From Methanomicrobium antiquum (GTDB lineage: Archaea; Halobacteriota; Methanomicrobia; Methanomicrobiales; Methanomicrobiaceae): DNA of 64,000 nucleotides. Positions 44,206 through 52,240 of this stretch are shown piece by piece (within the stretch, counting starts at the first letter, position 1; each line of letters starts with the position of its first letter). Both the position numbers and the translations under genes were made by a program. The notes beneath the pieces were generated by a model. It did not search any database and had not been told where the DNA came from. It saw only the letters and a list, made by a program, of their open reading frames with translations. The stretch lies in NCBI RefSeq assembly GCF_029633915.1, contig NZ_CP091092.1, forward strand, positions 186,001-250,000, read 5' to 3'.

Positions 44206-45222
44206 CTACAAATCCCTCCCCGGCACAAGATCGCATCCTGTGCATCTGGTGCACATTGTAAGCGCTTTTGTAGTGTCAAGGCCGGCTTTTATGAGTTCTT
44301 CCTTTAAAAAAGCTGAGATTTTTAAAATTCTCTCTGCTGATGGTCTTTTATAGTCTGCAAGCTCTCCTGATGGTGTAAGGGGTCTTATTACCGGAATCAC
44401 TCCCATTTCGCAAAGCATTCTGATGCAGGATTCCATTTCATTGTCGGTCTCACCAAGGCCCAGGATTACGTTTGAAAAAACCCGGTTTTTTCCAAAGATT
44501 AAAACAGAGTCAGAGAGTGCCTTTATAAGATCAGTTCTGTCAGGGCTGTTTTTCCCTTTTGAAGGCCTGCAAATCTCCTCAAAAAGTTCATCAGTTGCCG
44601 TTTCAAGATTGAATTTTACCTCACATACACCAAGGTCAAAAAGTTTTTTTGGAGTTTTTATTGAAGGATATATTGAAACGCCGATTGGAAGATTAAATGA
44701 AGAAAGCTTTTTTACAACCTCCAGTACCCTTTCCTCATCTTCTTTTACACTTCCAATAACCCCGCTTGTTACAGATATACACTCAACTGAGTCTTTTACC
44801 GGCTCTATGAGCCTGTAAACCTCTTCAGGACTTTTAATGTGTTTTTCCTGATTGGGAACATTGCAGAATCTGCACCTGAAAATACAGCCTTCACTGACTG
44901 TAATATATGCCTGCTTTGGACAGTGCAGACCCTCCTCTTCGATTTTGCCCTGCACAACAAAATCCTCAAAAATAAGTTCTGCTTTAAATCCGCCTGCCGG
45001 ATTCTTTCCAAAAACGTGTATCTCAACAGGGCTTTCATCACTTTCATCACTTTCATCAGAAACCAAAAGCCTGATTCTTGTTCTGCCATCTGAGAAGAAG
45101 ACTGATTTGGATTTTCCAGCCCCCGGCCCTGCATGCGACTCCCTGCCAAAGTCAGTAATCTCTCCGGTAAGCCTCGCCGTTCCGGCTTCAAGAAGCTTTG
45201 GTTTTAGGAGTGCAAGACTCAT
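44206..45222 (-). CDS. Radical SAM protein of unknown function
   Basis: 338 residues. The radical SAM cluster motif is CIFRCRFC (C113, C117, C120), with downstream SVTSGVIGS and the barrel strands KFNLETATDELFEEI and NVILGLGETDNEME typical of the BioB/lipoyl-synthase side of the superfamily. A C-terminal CTRCTGCD motif could ligate an auxiliary cluster. An Asp/Ser repeat, SDESDESDES, near residue 56 is encoded by a 9-bp tandem repeat. It overlaps the DDTD protein gene by 4 bases and abuts the IorA-like gene, so it may act in the same pathway or on methanogenesis proteins. No specific family match can be given. Confidence 0.8.
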   Translation of the reverse strand: MSLALLKPKLLEAGTARLTGEITDFGRESHAGPGAGKSKSVFFSDGRTRIRLLVSDESDESDESPVEIHVFGKNPAGGFKAELIFEDFVVQGKIEEEGLHCPKQAYITVSEGCIFRCRFCNVPNQEKHIKSPEEVYRLIEPVKDSVECISVTSGVIGSVKEDEERVLEVVKKLSSFNLPIGVSIYPSIKTPKKLFDLGVCEVKFNLETATDELFEEICRPSKGKNSPDRTDLIKALSDSVLIFGKNRVFSNVILGLGETDNEMESCIRMLCEMGVIPVIRPLTPSGELADYKRPSAERILKISAFLKEELIKAGLDTTKALTMCTRCTGCDLVPGRDL

Positions 45223-46163
45223 ATTAATAGGGCCTCTTCGTAATTTGTGTAATAGGAAATTGCAGCCGCCGCTCCGATTATTCCGCGGCCTTCAATTCTA
45301 ATCTCCAAGAATTCTCTTATCTTTTCAAAATCCTGAAGTGTCACTTCGCCTTTTTTTACTGCTTTTCCGTAATTTAAAAGAGGCGATGTGTCAAATCCGA
45401 TGTAGGCGCAAAGGCCTGTCTTTTCAGAGAGTGTGTATTTTGAGACATATGCTTCAAATCTGTCAATAAGACTTTTTGGATCAGCGGATGCGAACTCGCA
45501 TGCTATTGCAACGCAGTTTTTTGTCCTGTATGGAACCGGAAAAAGCTGTGTTATTGTATGCGACAGATATCTTGATTTTTTATCTTCAACAGCTTTTGAT
45601 ATGTTATGTGCAAGAGTCCATGTTGCACCTTCTTCAGGAGTATCGGTGTCATCAAGGCCGATTACAACTCTCTTCATCCGGGGAAGCCATATTGTTGAGC
45701 CTGCAACTTTTCCACCACCGCAGGGATCACTTTTGTGCCTTAGGACACCTCCTGCAGATGATCTGCAGATGCTTGCACCGACACCGCCGCCTCCCATTCC
45801 AATATATGTGACAGAGATTTCATCATCTTCTACAGAAACACTGCTAATTCCGGCAGGAAAATATGAACCCTGAAGGTCAAGTACTGCTTTTCCTGTTTTA
45901 CACATGAACCTCTGTGTATTTCCAATGAATTTTGACGATTTCACAAGAGGGCTTTTTGTATAGTGTTTGTTTGTCCACATTGCACCTCCAATACAGTCAA
46001 ATCTCTCAATAATTTCAGCAAAAGCCCCGTCTTCTGATGCAATTCCGATAATTTCAGGATATGTGACTGTGTAGGGGTTTTTAAGATATATTTCTCCATT
46101 GCCGCCTTTTTTCCCTGCTTCTCCGGAATCAATTTTTCTGTCCGGGTTTTTAATTGAAGACAT
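45219..46163 (-). CDS. Methanogenesis marker protein 11-like DDTD protein
   Basis: 314 residues. It begins with an acidic/Lys-rich tail (about 20 residues) and continues with PEIIGIASEDG, FDCIGGAMWTNKHYTKSPLV, GGGGVGASICRSSAGGV and VVIGLDDTDTPEEGATWTLAHNI. The latter DDTD motif and the surrounding pattern are those I associate with methanogenesis marker protein 11, found only in methanogens and without a proven reaction. It is paralogous to the next gene upstream; the two are 36 bases apart. The 3' end overlaps the radical SAM gene. Confidence 0.78.
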   Translation of the reverse strand: MSSIKNPDRKIDSGEAGKKGGNGEIYLKNPYTVTYPEIIGIASEDGAFAEIIERFDCIGGAMWTNKHYTKSPLVKSSKFIGNTQRFMCKTGKAVLDLQGSYFPAGISSVSVEDDEISVTYIGMGGGGVGASICRSSAGGVLRHKSDPCGGGKVAGSTIWLPRMKRVVIGLDDTDTPEEGATWTLAHNISKAVEDKKSRYLSHTITQLFPVPYRTKNCVAIACEFASADPKSLIDRFEAYVSKYTLSEKTGLCAYIGFDTSPLLNYGKAVKKGEVTLQDFEKIREFLEIRIEGRGIIGAAAAISYYTNYEEALLI

Positions 46164-46198
46164 GATTTTCTTCTTCTCTTTTTTTTCTTTTTTATCAG

Positions 46199-47152
46199 TC
46201 AGAGATGTTCGCCAAAAAGCCCTGCGGCCTCAATACCTCTGTTTGCCCAGAGAACTGCTCCGAGTGCACCTATTCTGCCCTTACTTTTTGCAGAGTCGAT
46301 GTACTCTATGCCAAGTCTTTCGGCTTCTTTTTCGCACTCTTCTCTTGTCAGAATTTCAGTTTTTATTTTTTCAAGGAAGGGTGACTCAGGAAGGGAAAGT
46401 CCTCTTATAACCGCAATTCCGGTGTCTTTGCTTACAGCATTTTCTTCTATGAAGTCTCTGACAAATATTAAAAGTTCGTCAACCCTGTCCGGTCTTACTG
46501 CAAAGTTAAGGGCTGATCCCACGCAGTTTGTTGTTTTGTTCGGAACTTTCGGGTTTAGCTGAATAAGACGCATGTTTAGGTATTCAACACCTTCAATTTT
46601 GCAGGCCTCTGCACATTTGGAGGCTAAAACCCAGGTTGCACCGGATTCTTTTGTATCGGTGTCATCAATTCCTATTGAAATTTTGACATATTTTGGGCTT
46701 GTAATTTTTGTCCGGCATGTTCTTGCCCCTCCTGCTTTTAAGTCCTCTTCTGTTGGATAAACTGTTTTTAAAACTCCCGGTGCCTGAGGGAGGCAGACTG
46801 CAATACCTACACCCGCACCGGCAATTCCTGCCCATCCGGTTGTTACAAAATCACCTTCGACTTCGACACTTTCAAGCGCCTGTCCGCCGATATGTTCTCC
46901 TGCCGCACCAAAATTTATCGGATAGGTTCCAAGTTTTGCTGAAATTGTCATCGAAGCGCCTTCAACAGTGATTGCCTCAACTGCACCTCCTGCACGCCTC
47001 CTGTTCATGACATCCCATTCAATTGCACCTCTGTGACAGCACTGTTCTATTATTTCTGCTTTTTTTGCATCTTCATCTACAATTACGAGGAATTTTTTGC
47101 AAAACATCTGTCCATAGCGTTCTTTGACTTCAGAGGGTGTTAGTGTAATCAT
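46199..47152 (-). CDS. Second DDTD-motif protein, paralogue of the marker-11-like protein
   Basis: 317 residues from the ATG at 47152, preferred over the longest frame (47332) because GGTGA lies before it and because the extra N-terminus is not homologous to the neighbour. It has the same layout as the marker-11-like protein: VIVDEDAKKAEIIEQCCHRGAIEWD, then GIAGAGVGIAVCLPQAPGVL and ISIGIDDTDTKESGATWVLASKC, VPNKTTNCVGSALNFAV. It could be the marker-11 protein itself with the other as its duplicate; I cannot tell by eye. Function unknown. A hairpin-forming CCGAAA...TTTCGG repeat lies in its leader (47163-47188). Confidence 0.75.
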   Translation of the reverse strand: MITLTPSEVKERYGQMFCKKFLVIVDEDAKKAEIIEQCCHRGAIEWDVMNRRRAGGAVEAITVEGASMTISAKLGTYPINFGAAGEHIGGQALESVEVEGDFVTTGWAGIAGAGVGIAVCLPQAPGVLKTVYPTEEDLKAGGARTCRTKITSPKYVKISIGIDDTDTKESGATWVLASKCAEACKIEGVEYLNMRLIQLNPKVPNKTTNCVGSALNFAVRPDRVDELLIFVRDFIEENAVSKDTGIAVIRGLSLPESPFLEKIKTEILTREECEKEAERLGIEYIDSAKSKGRIGALGAVLWANRGIEAAGLFGEHL

Positions 47153-47364
47153 TACTTTGTCACCGAAAATTTCGTTGACAGAAATTTCGGCGGCATGATA
47201 TTTAATCTGTTTGATTGAGTGTAAATTATGCCTGACAGAGATGTCATGAAATATGGATTGAAACTGCATAAATAGTCCAAAACGAATGAATAAACAACTA
47301 TATGCAGAGTTAAAAAATACTAAACAACCCAATAAAAATTGATTTTTGATTTTTGATTTTTCAG

Positions 47365-48249
47365 TTACTGAAGAATCTCATGAAGGTGGAACTTGAACGG
47401 GCCTAAGTTTCCGCCGAAGTTTCCTGCTGAAATCAGTTTGATGCCCGGTATCATTGATGCCGCCATAATACCTGCTCTTGTGGCCTCACTTATTGACTCT
47501 TCATCGACACCATCAATAACGATTTCGTAAACTGCTTTTACGCCTTCAGGAACTTTTGTGTCTGCTACCTTGTCACGTATTGTCGGGCAGTACTTCTCGT
47601 TTGTTGTCGCAACCATGAATTTGTACTTGTTAGAGCCTACTTTTGAGCCTGATGCAACAACAGGGAATGAGCACATACATCCCGGAACTCCGGAGATTGC
47701 ATCTACTGCTGCGTCTGCCGCCATAAGCGCTGCGGGCTGGTTTTCACCCATTATAAAGAAGTTTCCGCCTGCAACACCCTTTACGATGCCGAAACTCTCT
47801 TCACCGATATATTCGCCGTTCATGATGGGGATTGCCCAGCACTTGCGCCCGCCGACTTCCTTTTGGTATTCATATCCGTCACCGAAGAAGTGAAGCTTTA
47901 CATCAATTCTCTCTTCTGCGTCAGGCATACCGTCAAAGACTGCTGTTGTTGGCTGTGTTAAAACGCACTCCGCAAGGCGCTCTACGACCTGCTCTTTTAA
48001 CTTCTTCTTTCCGCCTGCAAAGAATAATACTGCAACTCCCGGCCTTCCGTCAGGTGTCTCCTCTGCTGAGAGAAACATTTCAATTCCTGCCTCACAGGGA
48101 CAGCCGATTGCTGATGTTGCAAATCCGGTGGCCTCTGTTGCGGCCTGAAATGCCCATTTTTCGTTGATTGCGGTAATAATTACTCTGCATGCCCAGTTTG
48201 GAAATGCTTCTGCATATTCGTTTTCAATTGTAACTCCGTTTAATTCCAT
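47365..48249 (-). CDS. ftr: Formylmethanofuran:tetrahydromethanopterin formyltransferase
   Basis: 294 residues, the length of characterised Ftr enzymes. Transfers the formyl group from formylmethanofuran to tetrahydromethanopterin, the second step of CO2 reduction, in the cytoplasm. The whole chain is recognisable: N-terminal IENEYAEAFPNWACRVIIT, the GCPCEAGIE block, FGDGYEYQKEVGGRKCWAIPIMNGEY in the middle, and C-terminal IKLISAGNFGGNLGPFKFHL. GAGGT precedes the ATG. It is divergent from the hdr-fwd operon, with about 1 kb between them. Confidence 0.96.
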   Translation of the reverse strand: MELNGVTIENEYAEAFPNWACRVIITAINEKWAFQAATEATGFATSAIGCPCEAGIEMFLSAEETPDGRPGVAVLFFAGGKKKLKEQVVERLAECVLTQPTTAVFDGMPDAEERIDVKLHFFGDGYEYQKEVGGRKCWAIPIMNGEYIGEESFGIVKGVAGGNFFIMGENQPAALMAADAAVDAISGVPGCMCSFPVVASGSKVGSNKYKFMVATTNEKYCPTIRDKVADTKVPEGVKAVYEIVIDGVDEESISEATRAGIMAASMIPGIKLISAGNFGGNLGPFKFHLHEILQ

Positions 48250-48332
48250 AGATATAACCTCAAATGTGGCTGAAAAAATCTCTGAAAACCAGAATGACTA
48301 TTCAGCCGTTTACCACAAAAATCAAATCTGAT

Positions 48333-48444
48333 TTTCATGACAGTTGTTGCATGAAAAAGTCCATGAAATTATATTTCATGCACCGGATTCATGTAAGTTA
48401 CGAAGTAACTTTCATGTAAAATTAATTTCAGCAACGTTTTTTCA
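48333..48444. repeat. Palindromic intergenic element, copy E
   Basis: Inverted relative to copies A-C. Its minus strand contains the same CATGAAAGTTACTTCGTAAC core (30 bases shared with A and B), the ATGAAAT-ATA-ATTTCATG hairpin and a further CATGAAAA palindrome. It lies downstream of the putative ftr TATA box, so it would be in the ftr leader. Confidence 0.7.
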
Positions 48445-48480
48445 AACATTTCACGCCCCCGTTTCAGGCGGCATCAAAGT

Positions 48481-48489
48481 TTTATAACA
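48481..48489 (-). promoter_or_regulatory. Putative ftr TATA box
   Basis: The minus strand reads TGTTATAAAAC in this place, preceded by GAAATATGAC. A start near 48460 gives a leader of roughly 210 bases that includes element E. Confidence 0.35.
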
Positions 48490-48685
48490 GTCATATTTCA
48501 CTCTTGTAAGGTAAAATATTATTTCTTTTTTTCCGGAGAATCTGAGGATCTACAGATCTCTCTTTTTTTAATTTATTTCTGATAATTCCTGCAAAGAAAG
48601 GTTAAAAAATACAGATATTGGATAACTCCTGTCTGATAAAACTGGCAGGCATTAAATTTAGGTATATGCAGGCTCATGCAAACAT

Positions 48686-48849
48686 AGTATATTGATGCAT
48701 TATAGTGTACTGATGCATTGCATTTGTGTTATGATACATTTGTGATATGTTGCAATCGGGATATATTGTATTTGTGATATATTCCATGTGTAATTTATTA
48801 TATTTTTAATATGCCGTATTTGTAATATATTGTATCTGTAACATTGAAG
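48686..48849. repeat. Degenerate tandem array: two 18-bp and eight 16-bp units
   Basis: From 48722 to 48849 the sequence divides without gaps into eight 16-bp units (starting at 48722, 48738, 48754, 48770, 48786, 48802, 48818 and 48834) with a consensus near ATTTGTGATATATTGT. Just before it are two 18-bp units at 48686 and 48704 sharing TGATGCATT. The period is 1.5 helical turns and there are no spacers. Confidence 0.75.
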
Positions 48850-49231
48850 AAATGAAGTTAATACTACAAAGACAAGGACCCAAAAAATTCAAAGAATGGT
48901 TTTTTATGTTAATTTAATATGTTTTGTCAATTATTTTTCTCTTTGTGCGTATGTTAGCTAATGTCGGTTCATTGCATAATCTGCCTTTTTTTTTTCTAAA
49001 AAAAGTTAATGCTTGGATTTTAATAATTAAAAATTGTTTAAAGCCGTTTGACTCTATTATATGGCTTTCTATTTGATTTTTTGAACGCATCATAAAATCA
49101 AAGGCATATTAATTTGTTTTGATTAACCTATGTGCAGAGTTAATCAGAGATATTTGAAAATATTAAATTTTATTGGATATTTTCTTGCATAACTTCAGAA
49201 CATTTATCTATTTTTTTTTCCCAACTCTTAC

Positions 49232-49250
49232 TGATCGATTAATGATCGAT
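49232..49250. promoter_or_regulatory. Double TGATCGAT motif before the hdr-fwd operon
   Basis: TGATCGAT occurs at 49232 and 49243, one helical turn apart, and each copy has a self-complementary ATCGAT. It lies 21-39 bases before the first start codon. Possible operator. Confidence 0.4.
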
Positions 49251-49270
49251 ATAGCGGTGCGTGAAAAAAA

Positions 49271-49540
49271 ATGGCATTTGCAGTTCATGTAAATATGGAA
49301 CGTTGTACTGGGTGCAACAACTGTGTGGTCGCATGTCCTGTCAATGCACTTGAGCTTTACACTGTAGATCCTGTCACAACAGACAAGATTTACAAAGTTG
49401 TTAATGGAAAAGCTCTTGTGCTTGACGTTGACCACCACTTGTGTGCCGGATGCGGAGTCTGCATCGAGGCATGCCCGTATGGCGTAATTAGACTTGAGGG
49501 GCGCTGGAAAGACATGATTCAGGTTCCAGGAACGGTATAA
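49271..49540 (+). CDS. Two-cluster ferredoxin (FwdG-like)
   Basis: 89 residues with two 4Fe-4S motifs: CTGCNNCVVACPVN starting at C12 and CAGCGVCIEACPYG near residue 60. In formylmethanofuran dehydrogenase complexes, FwdG-type ferredoxins pass low-potential electrons to the FwdB active-site subunit. A middle segment (VDPVTTDKIYKVVNGKALVLDVDHHL) separates the clusters more than in ordinary 8Fe ferredoxins, as in FwdG. First gene of the operon; the polyferredoxin gene follows after 22 bases. Confidence 0.9.
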   Translation: MAFAVHVNMERCTGCNNCVVACPVNALELYTVDPVTTDKIYKVVNGKALVLDVDHHLCAGCGVCIEACPYGVIRLEGRWKDMIQVPGTV

Positions 49541-49562
49541 TTCTAGAGGAGTGTTATAGTAA

Positions 49563-50729
49563 ATGAATACGCTTTTTCCAAAATACTCCCGAAGGCAGGA
49601 AGGCAACATTATAACAATGGAGCAGAAGCTCTTAAAACAGGTAAACAACCTTATTCTTGACAATGACAAGTGTACAGGCTGTGGTATCTGTTACGATTCC
49701 TGTCCTGAAGAGGCAATAAGTATTGGCCCTGTTGGTGCAGTCCGCAGAGGTTCTATTGAGTATGGTCAGTCAATATCAGTTGACGAGAAACAGTGTTCAT
49801 ATTGTGGCGTATGTGTCATAATGTGTCCATTTGGTGCACTTGATCTTAAAATTGATGGCGAGTCCAGATTACCAATCGCTGAGAATGAAGGTTTCCCTGT
49901 ATATGATAAAGTAGCCGAAATTAACGGAGAAAAATGTGTACAGTGTACTACCTGTGAAGACGTATGTCCACGTGATGCAATTATCCGTGATGTACCTGTA
50001 TTTGAAGGAAAAGATAAATCTGGCCTTAAAAAGGCACAGGCTCTTGCAGTCAACAACGAATTCAAATACAACGAAGATAAATGCACCTATTGTGGCCTTT
50101 GTGGTGAAATTTGTGCCGCAATAGATGTTGTCAGAAAGCCATTTTCAGCTGAAAGCGGCGTTCTTGACGGAGAAGTCAAATGGAATAAGGATCTTTGTGA
50201 CGGATGTCTGCTGTGTGTTGAGATTTGTCCTTCAGAGGCAATTGAGGTCCAGCGTGGCGAAGTTGCAAAGAAGCTTGGCAACAAAGGCAGTGTATCTATT
50301 GACAATGGTCCCTGCTGTACATGCCGTTGGTGTGCAGTTAACTGTCCAACAGAAGCAATTACAGTTGAAAAGATTTTTGAAGGAGATATTGAATTCCACG
50401 CAGAGAAATGTCCTGGAGGATGTTCTACCTGTATGGATATTTGCCCTGCAAATGCTATCTATATGCCTTCACCAAAGTCCCCTGGAGATATGCATGGAGA
50501 AATTGAGGCAAATATTGCTGTCAATAAGGATTTCTGCATACTCTGTGGAGTATGTGTTAATGCATGCCCTGGTGAGGATATAATTGTCATGAAGAGAACC
50601 GGCATTAAAGTAAAAGGCAAAGAGACTGACCTGTTCCTTAGGATTAAAGAGAAATTGCTTACAGAAAGGACTTCAAAAGTCAAAGAATCTGTAGAAACAG
50701 GCGAAGTTGAGCTTAAAAAGACGGTGTGA
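49563..50729 (+). CDS. fwdF: Polyferredoxin with eight 4Fe-4S motifs (FwdF-like)
   Basis: 388 residues. Eight cysteine motifs can be counted: CTGCGICYDSCP, CSYCGVCVIMCP, CVQCTTCEDVCP, CTYCGLCGEIC, CDGCLLCVEICP, CCTCRWCAVNCP, CPGGCSTCMDICP and CILCGVCVNACP. The fourth lacks the usual Pro and the seventh is spaced CxxxC. This is the composition of FwdF, which wires electrons between Hdr and Fwd in the hexameric or dodecameric complexes described for methanogens. The ATG at 49563 follows GAGGAG with a long gap; an internal ATG at 49617 is a possible alternative. The operon context supports a role as the electron wire between the two enzymes. Confidence 0.92.
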   Translation: MNTLFPKYSRRQEGNIITMEQKLLKQVNNLILDNDKCTGCGICYDSCPEEAISIGPVGAVRRGSIEYGQSISVDEKQCSYCGVCVIMCPFGALDLKIDGESRLPIAENEGFPVYDKVAEINGEKCVQCTTCEDVCPRDAIIRDVPVFEGKDKSGLKKAQALAVNNEFKYNEDKCTYCGLCGEICAAIDVVRKPFSAESGVLDGEVKWNKDLCDGCLLCVEICPSEAIEVQRGEVAKKLGNKGSVSIDNGPCCTCRWCAVNCPTEAITVEKIFEGDIEFHAEKCPGGCSTCMDICPANAIYMPSPKSPGDMHGEIEANIAVNKDFCILCGVCVNACPGEDIIVMKRTGIKVKGKETDLFLRIKEKLLTERTSKVKESVETGEVELKKTV

Positions 50730-50734
50730 TTTAA

Positions 50735-51313
50735 ATGGCAGTAGAGAAAAATTATGGAAATCCTGAACTTGAAAATAAGCTTAAGGACAGGTATTATTAC
50801 ACATCTGACTCCAGCAAGGACTTCAGTGCTGAAGTGAAGAAAATAAGCGGTACAATTTCACATATGTGTTACCAGTGCGGTACATGTACAGGCTCATGCC
50901 CGTCAGCACCAAGAAGCTCATACCGTATTCGTGTATTTATGAGAAGAGCAGTCTTAGGCCTTGAGGAAGAGGCATTAACAGATCCTGATCTCTGGCTCTG
51001 TACAACATGCTACTCCTGCACAGACCGCTGTCCGCGTGACATTGCACCAACCGATGTCATAATGGCAATGAGGAATCTTGCATTCAAGAGAGACATTGTT
51101 CCAAGAAACTTCCTCCAGACTGTCCAGCTTATTTATAAGACCGGACATGGAGTTCCAAACAACGATGTCAACCGTGCTGCACGTGAAAAACTTGGACTTC
51201 CAAGAAATCCACCGACAACAGATTCATATCCGGAATATCTTGACGGAATCAGGAAGATTATGGATCATTATAAGTTAAAAGAGAACGCTGACCGCATTCT
51301 TTCGGAGGAGTGA
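50735..51313 (+). CDS. hdrC: Heterodisulfide reductase subunit C
   Basis: 192 residues. Small Fe-S subunit linking HdrA to HdrB. The two 4Fe-4S motifs are CYQCGTCTGSCP (C45, C48, C51, C55) and CTTCYSCTDRCP (C89, C92, C95, C99). The rest is helical with the GHGVPNNDVNRAAREKLGLP region typical of archaeal HdrC. It begins 5 bases after the polyferredoxin gene and is followed by hdrB after 8 bases; GGAG precedes hdrB. Confidence 0.95.
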   Translation: MAVEKNYGNPELENKLKDRYYYTSDSSKDFSAEVKKISGTISHMCYQCGTCTGSCPSAPRSSYRIRVFMRRAVLGLEEEALTDPDLWLCTTCYSCTDRCPRDIAPTDVIMAMRNLAFKRDIVPRNFLQTVQLIYKTGHGVPNNDVNRAAREKLGLPRNPPTTDSYPEYLDGIRKIMDHYKLKENADRILSEE

Positions 51314-51321
51314 GTATATAA

Positions 51322-52227
51322 ATGGCTAAAAAATTTGAACACTCATATGCATTCTTCCTTGGCTGCATTGCTCCAAACCGCTATCCCGGCTGTGAGGCTT
51401 CAGCAATCAGGACAAGTGAAAAAGTAGGAATTGAGCTTCTTCCTTTGAAAGGAGCGAGCTGTTGTCCTGCCCCTGGTGCGTTTGGCTCTATTGACCTTAA
51501 TGTATGGTATGCAATGGCGGCAAGAAACCTCTGTCTGGCAGAGGAGATGAATAAAGATATTGCACTCATCTGCAACGGCTGCTACAAATCAATCTGGGAA
51601 GTAAACCACAAATTAAAGCACAACGATGAACTTCGTGACGGTGTAAATGAGGTCCTCTCAGAAATTGATATGGAATTTAAAGGTTCAGTCGATGTCTGGC
51701 ATCTTGCTGAACTATATTATGACGAAAAGATCTGTGGTGTTAAAAAACTTGCAGACAGCGTCATAAGACCTCTTACCGGAACAAAGGTTGCAGTCCACTA
51801 TGGATGCCACTTAATGAAGCCCGGAAAGGAGCGTCATTTTGGAGACACCGAAAATCCAATGTGGATGGAAGAGCTTGTAGGAGCACTTGGTGCAGAGCCT
51901 GTCCAGTACAGAAACAAGATGCAGTGCTGTGGTGCCGGCGGCGGTGTCAGAGGATATGATATTTTACACTCCCTTGACATCACAAACGAGAAGATGATCA
52001 ATCTTCGTGAAGCAGGCGCAGATGCATTAACAGAAGTCTGTCCGTTCTGTCAGCTTCAGTTTGACCGCGGTCAGATTGAGATCCAGCAGAACTTCGGACA
52101 AGTCTACAATCTGCCTGTTCTTCACTTCAATGAGCTCTTAGGTCTTGCACAGGGCATGACTCCTCAGGAACTCGCACTTGATCTTCATGCAATTGACTGC
52201 AAACCGTTTTTGGAGAAGATAATATAA
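51322..52227 (+). CDS. hdrB: Heterodisulfide reductase subunit B
   Basis: 301 residues. Catalytic subunit that reduces CoM-S-S-CoB at two noncubane 4Fe-4S clusters held by two CCG domains. The N-terminal domain has FFLGCIAPNRYPGCE, GASCCPAPGAFGS and LICNGCYKSI; the C-terminal domain has VHYGCHLMKPG, KMQCCGAGGGVRG and EVCPFCQLQFDRGQ. All cysteines needed for both clusters are in place. Directly followed by hdrA after 13 bases with AAGGAGG. Confidence 0.95.
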   Translation: MAKKFEHSYAFFLGCIAPNRYPGCEASAIRTSEKVGIELLPLKGASCCPAPGAFGSIDLNVWYAMAARNLCLAEEMNKDIALICNGCYKSIWEVNHKLKHNDELRDGVNEVLSEIDMEFKGSVDVWHLAELYYDEKICGVKKLADSVIRPLTGTKVAVHYGCHLMKPGKERHFGDTENPMWMEELVGALGAEPVQYRNKMQCCGAGGGVRGYDILHSLDITNEKMINLREAGADALTEVCPFCQLQFDRGQIEIQQNFGQVYNLPVLHFNELLGLAQGMTPQELALDLHAIDCKPFLEKII

Positions 52228-52240
52228 GGAGGACTAATAT

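Larger units (their letters stand above)
48250..49270. other. Divergent ftr / hdr-fwd control region
   Basis: 1,021 bases without a gene. It holds palindromic element E, the likely ftr promoter, the 16-bp tandem array at 48686-48849 and the 19-bp double TGATCGAT repeat at 49232-49250. The remaining DNA is very AT-rich. Confidence 0.6.

Noticed and set aside
47153-47332. 60-residue N-terminal extension of the DDTD protein
   Set aside because: The extension has Phe/Cys-rich, unconserved-looking sequence, covers the likely leader, and a good ribosome binding site precedes the ATG at 47152.
48686-48849. CRISPR array
   Set aside because: The 16-bp units are degenerate and directly adjoin; there are no unique spacers and no cas genes.
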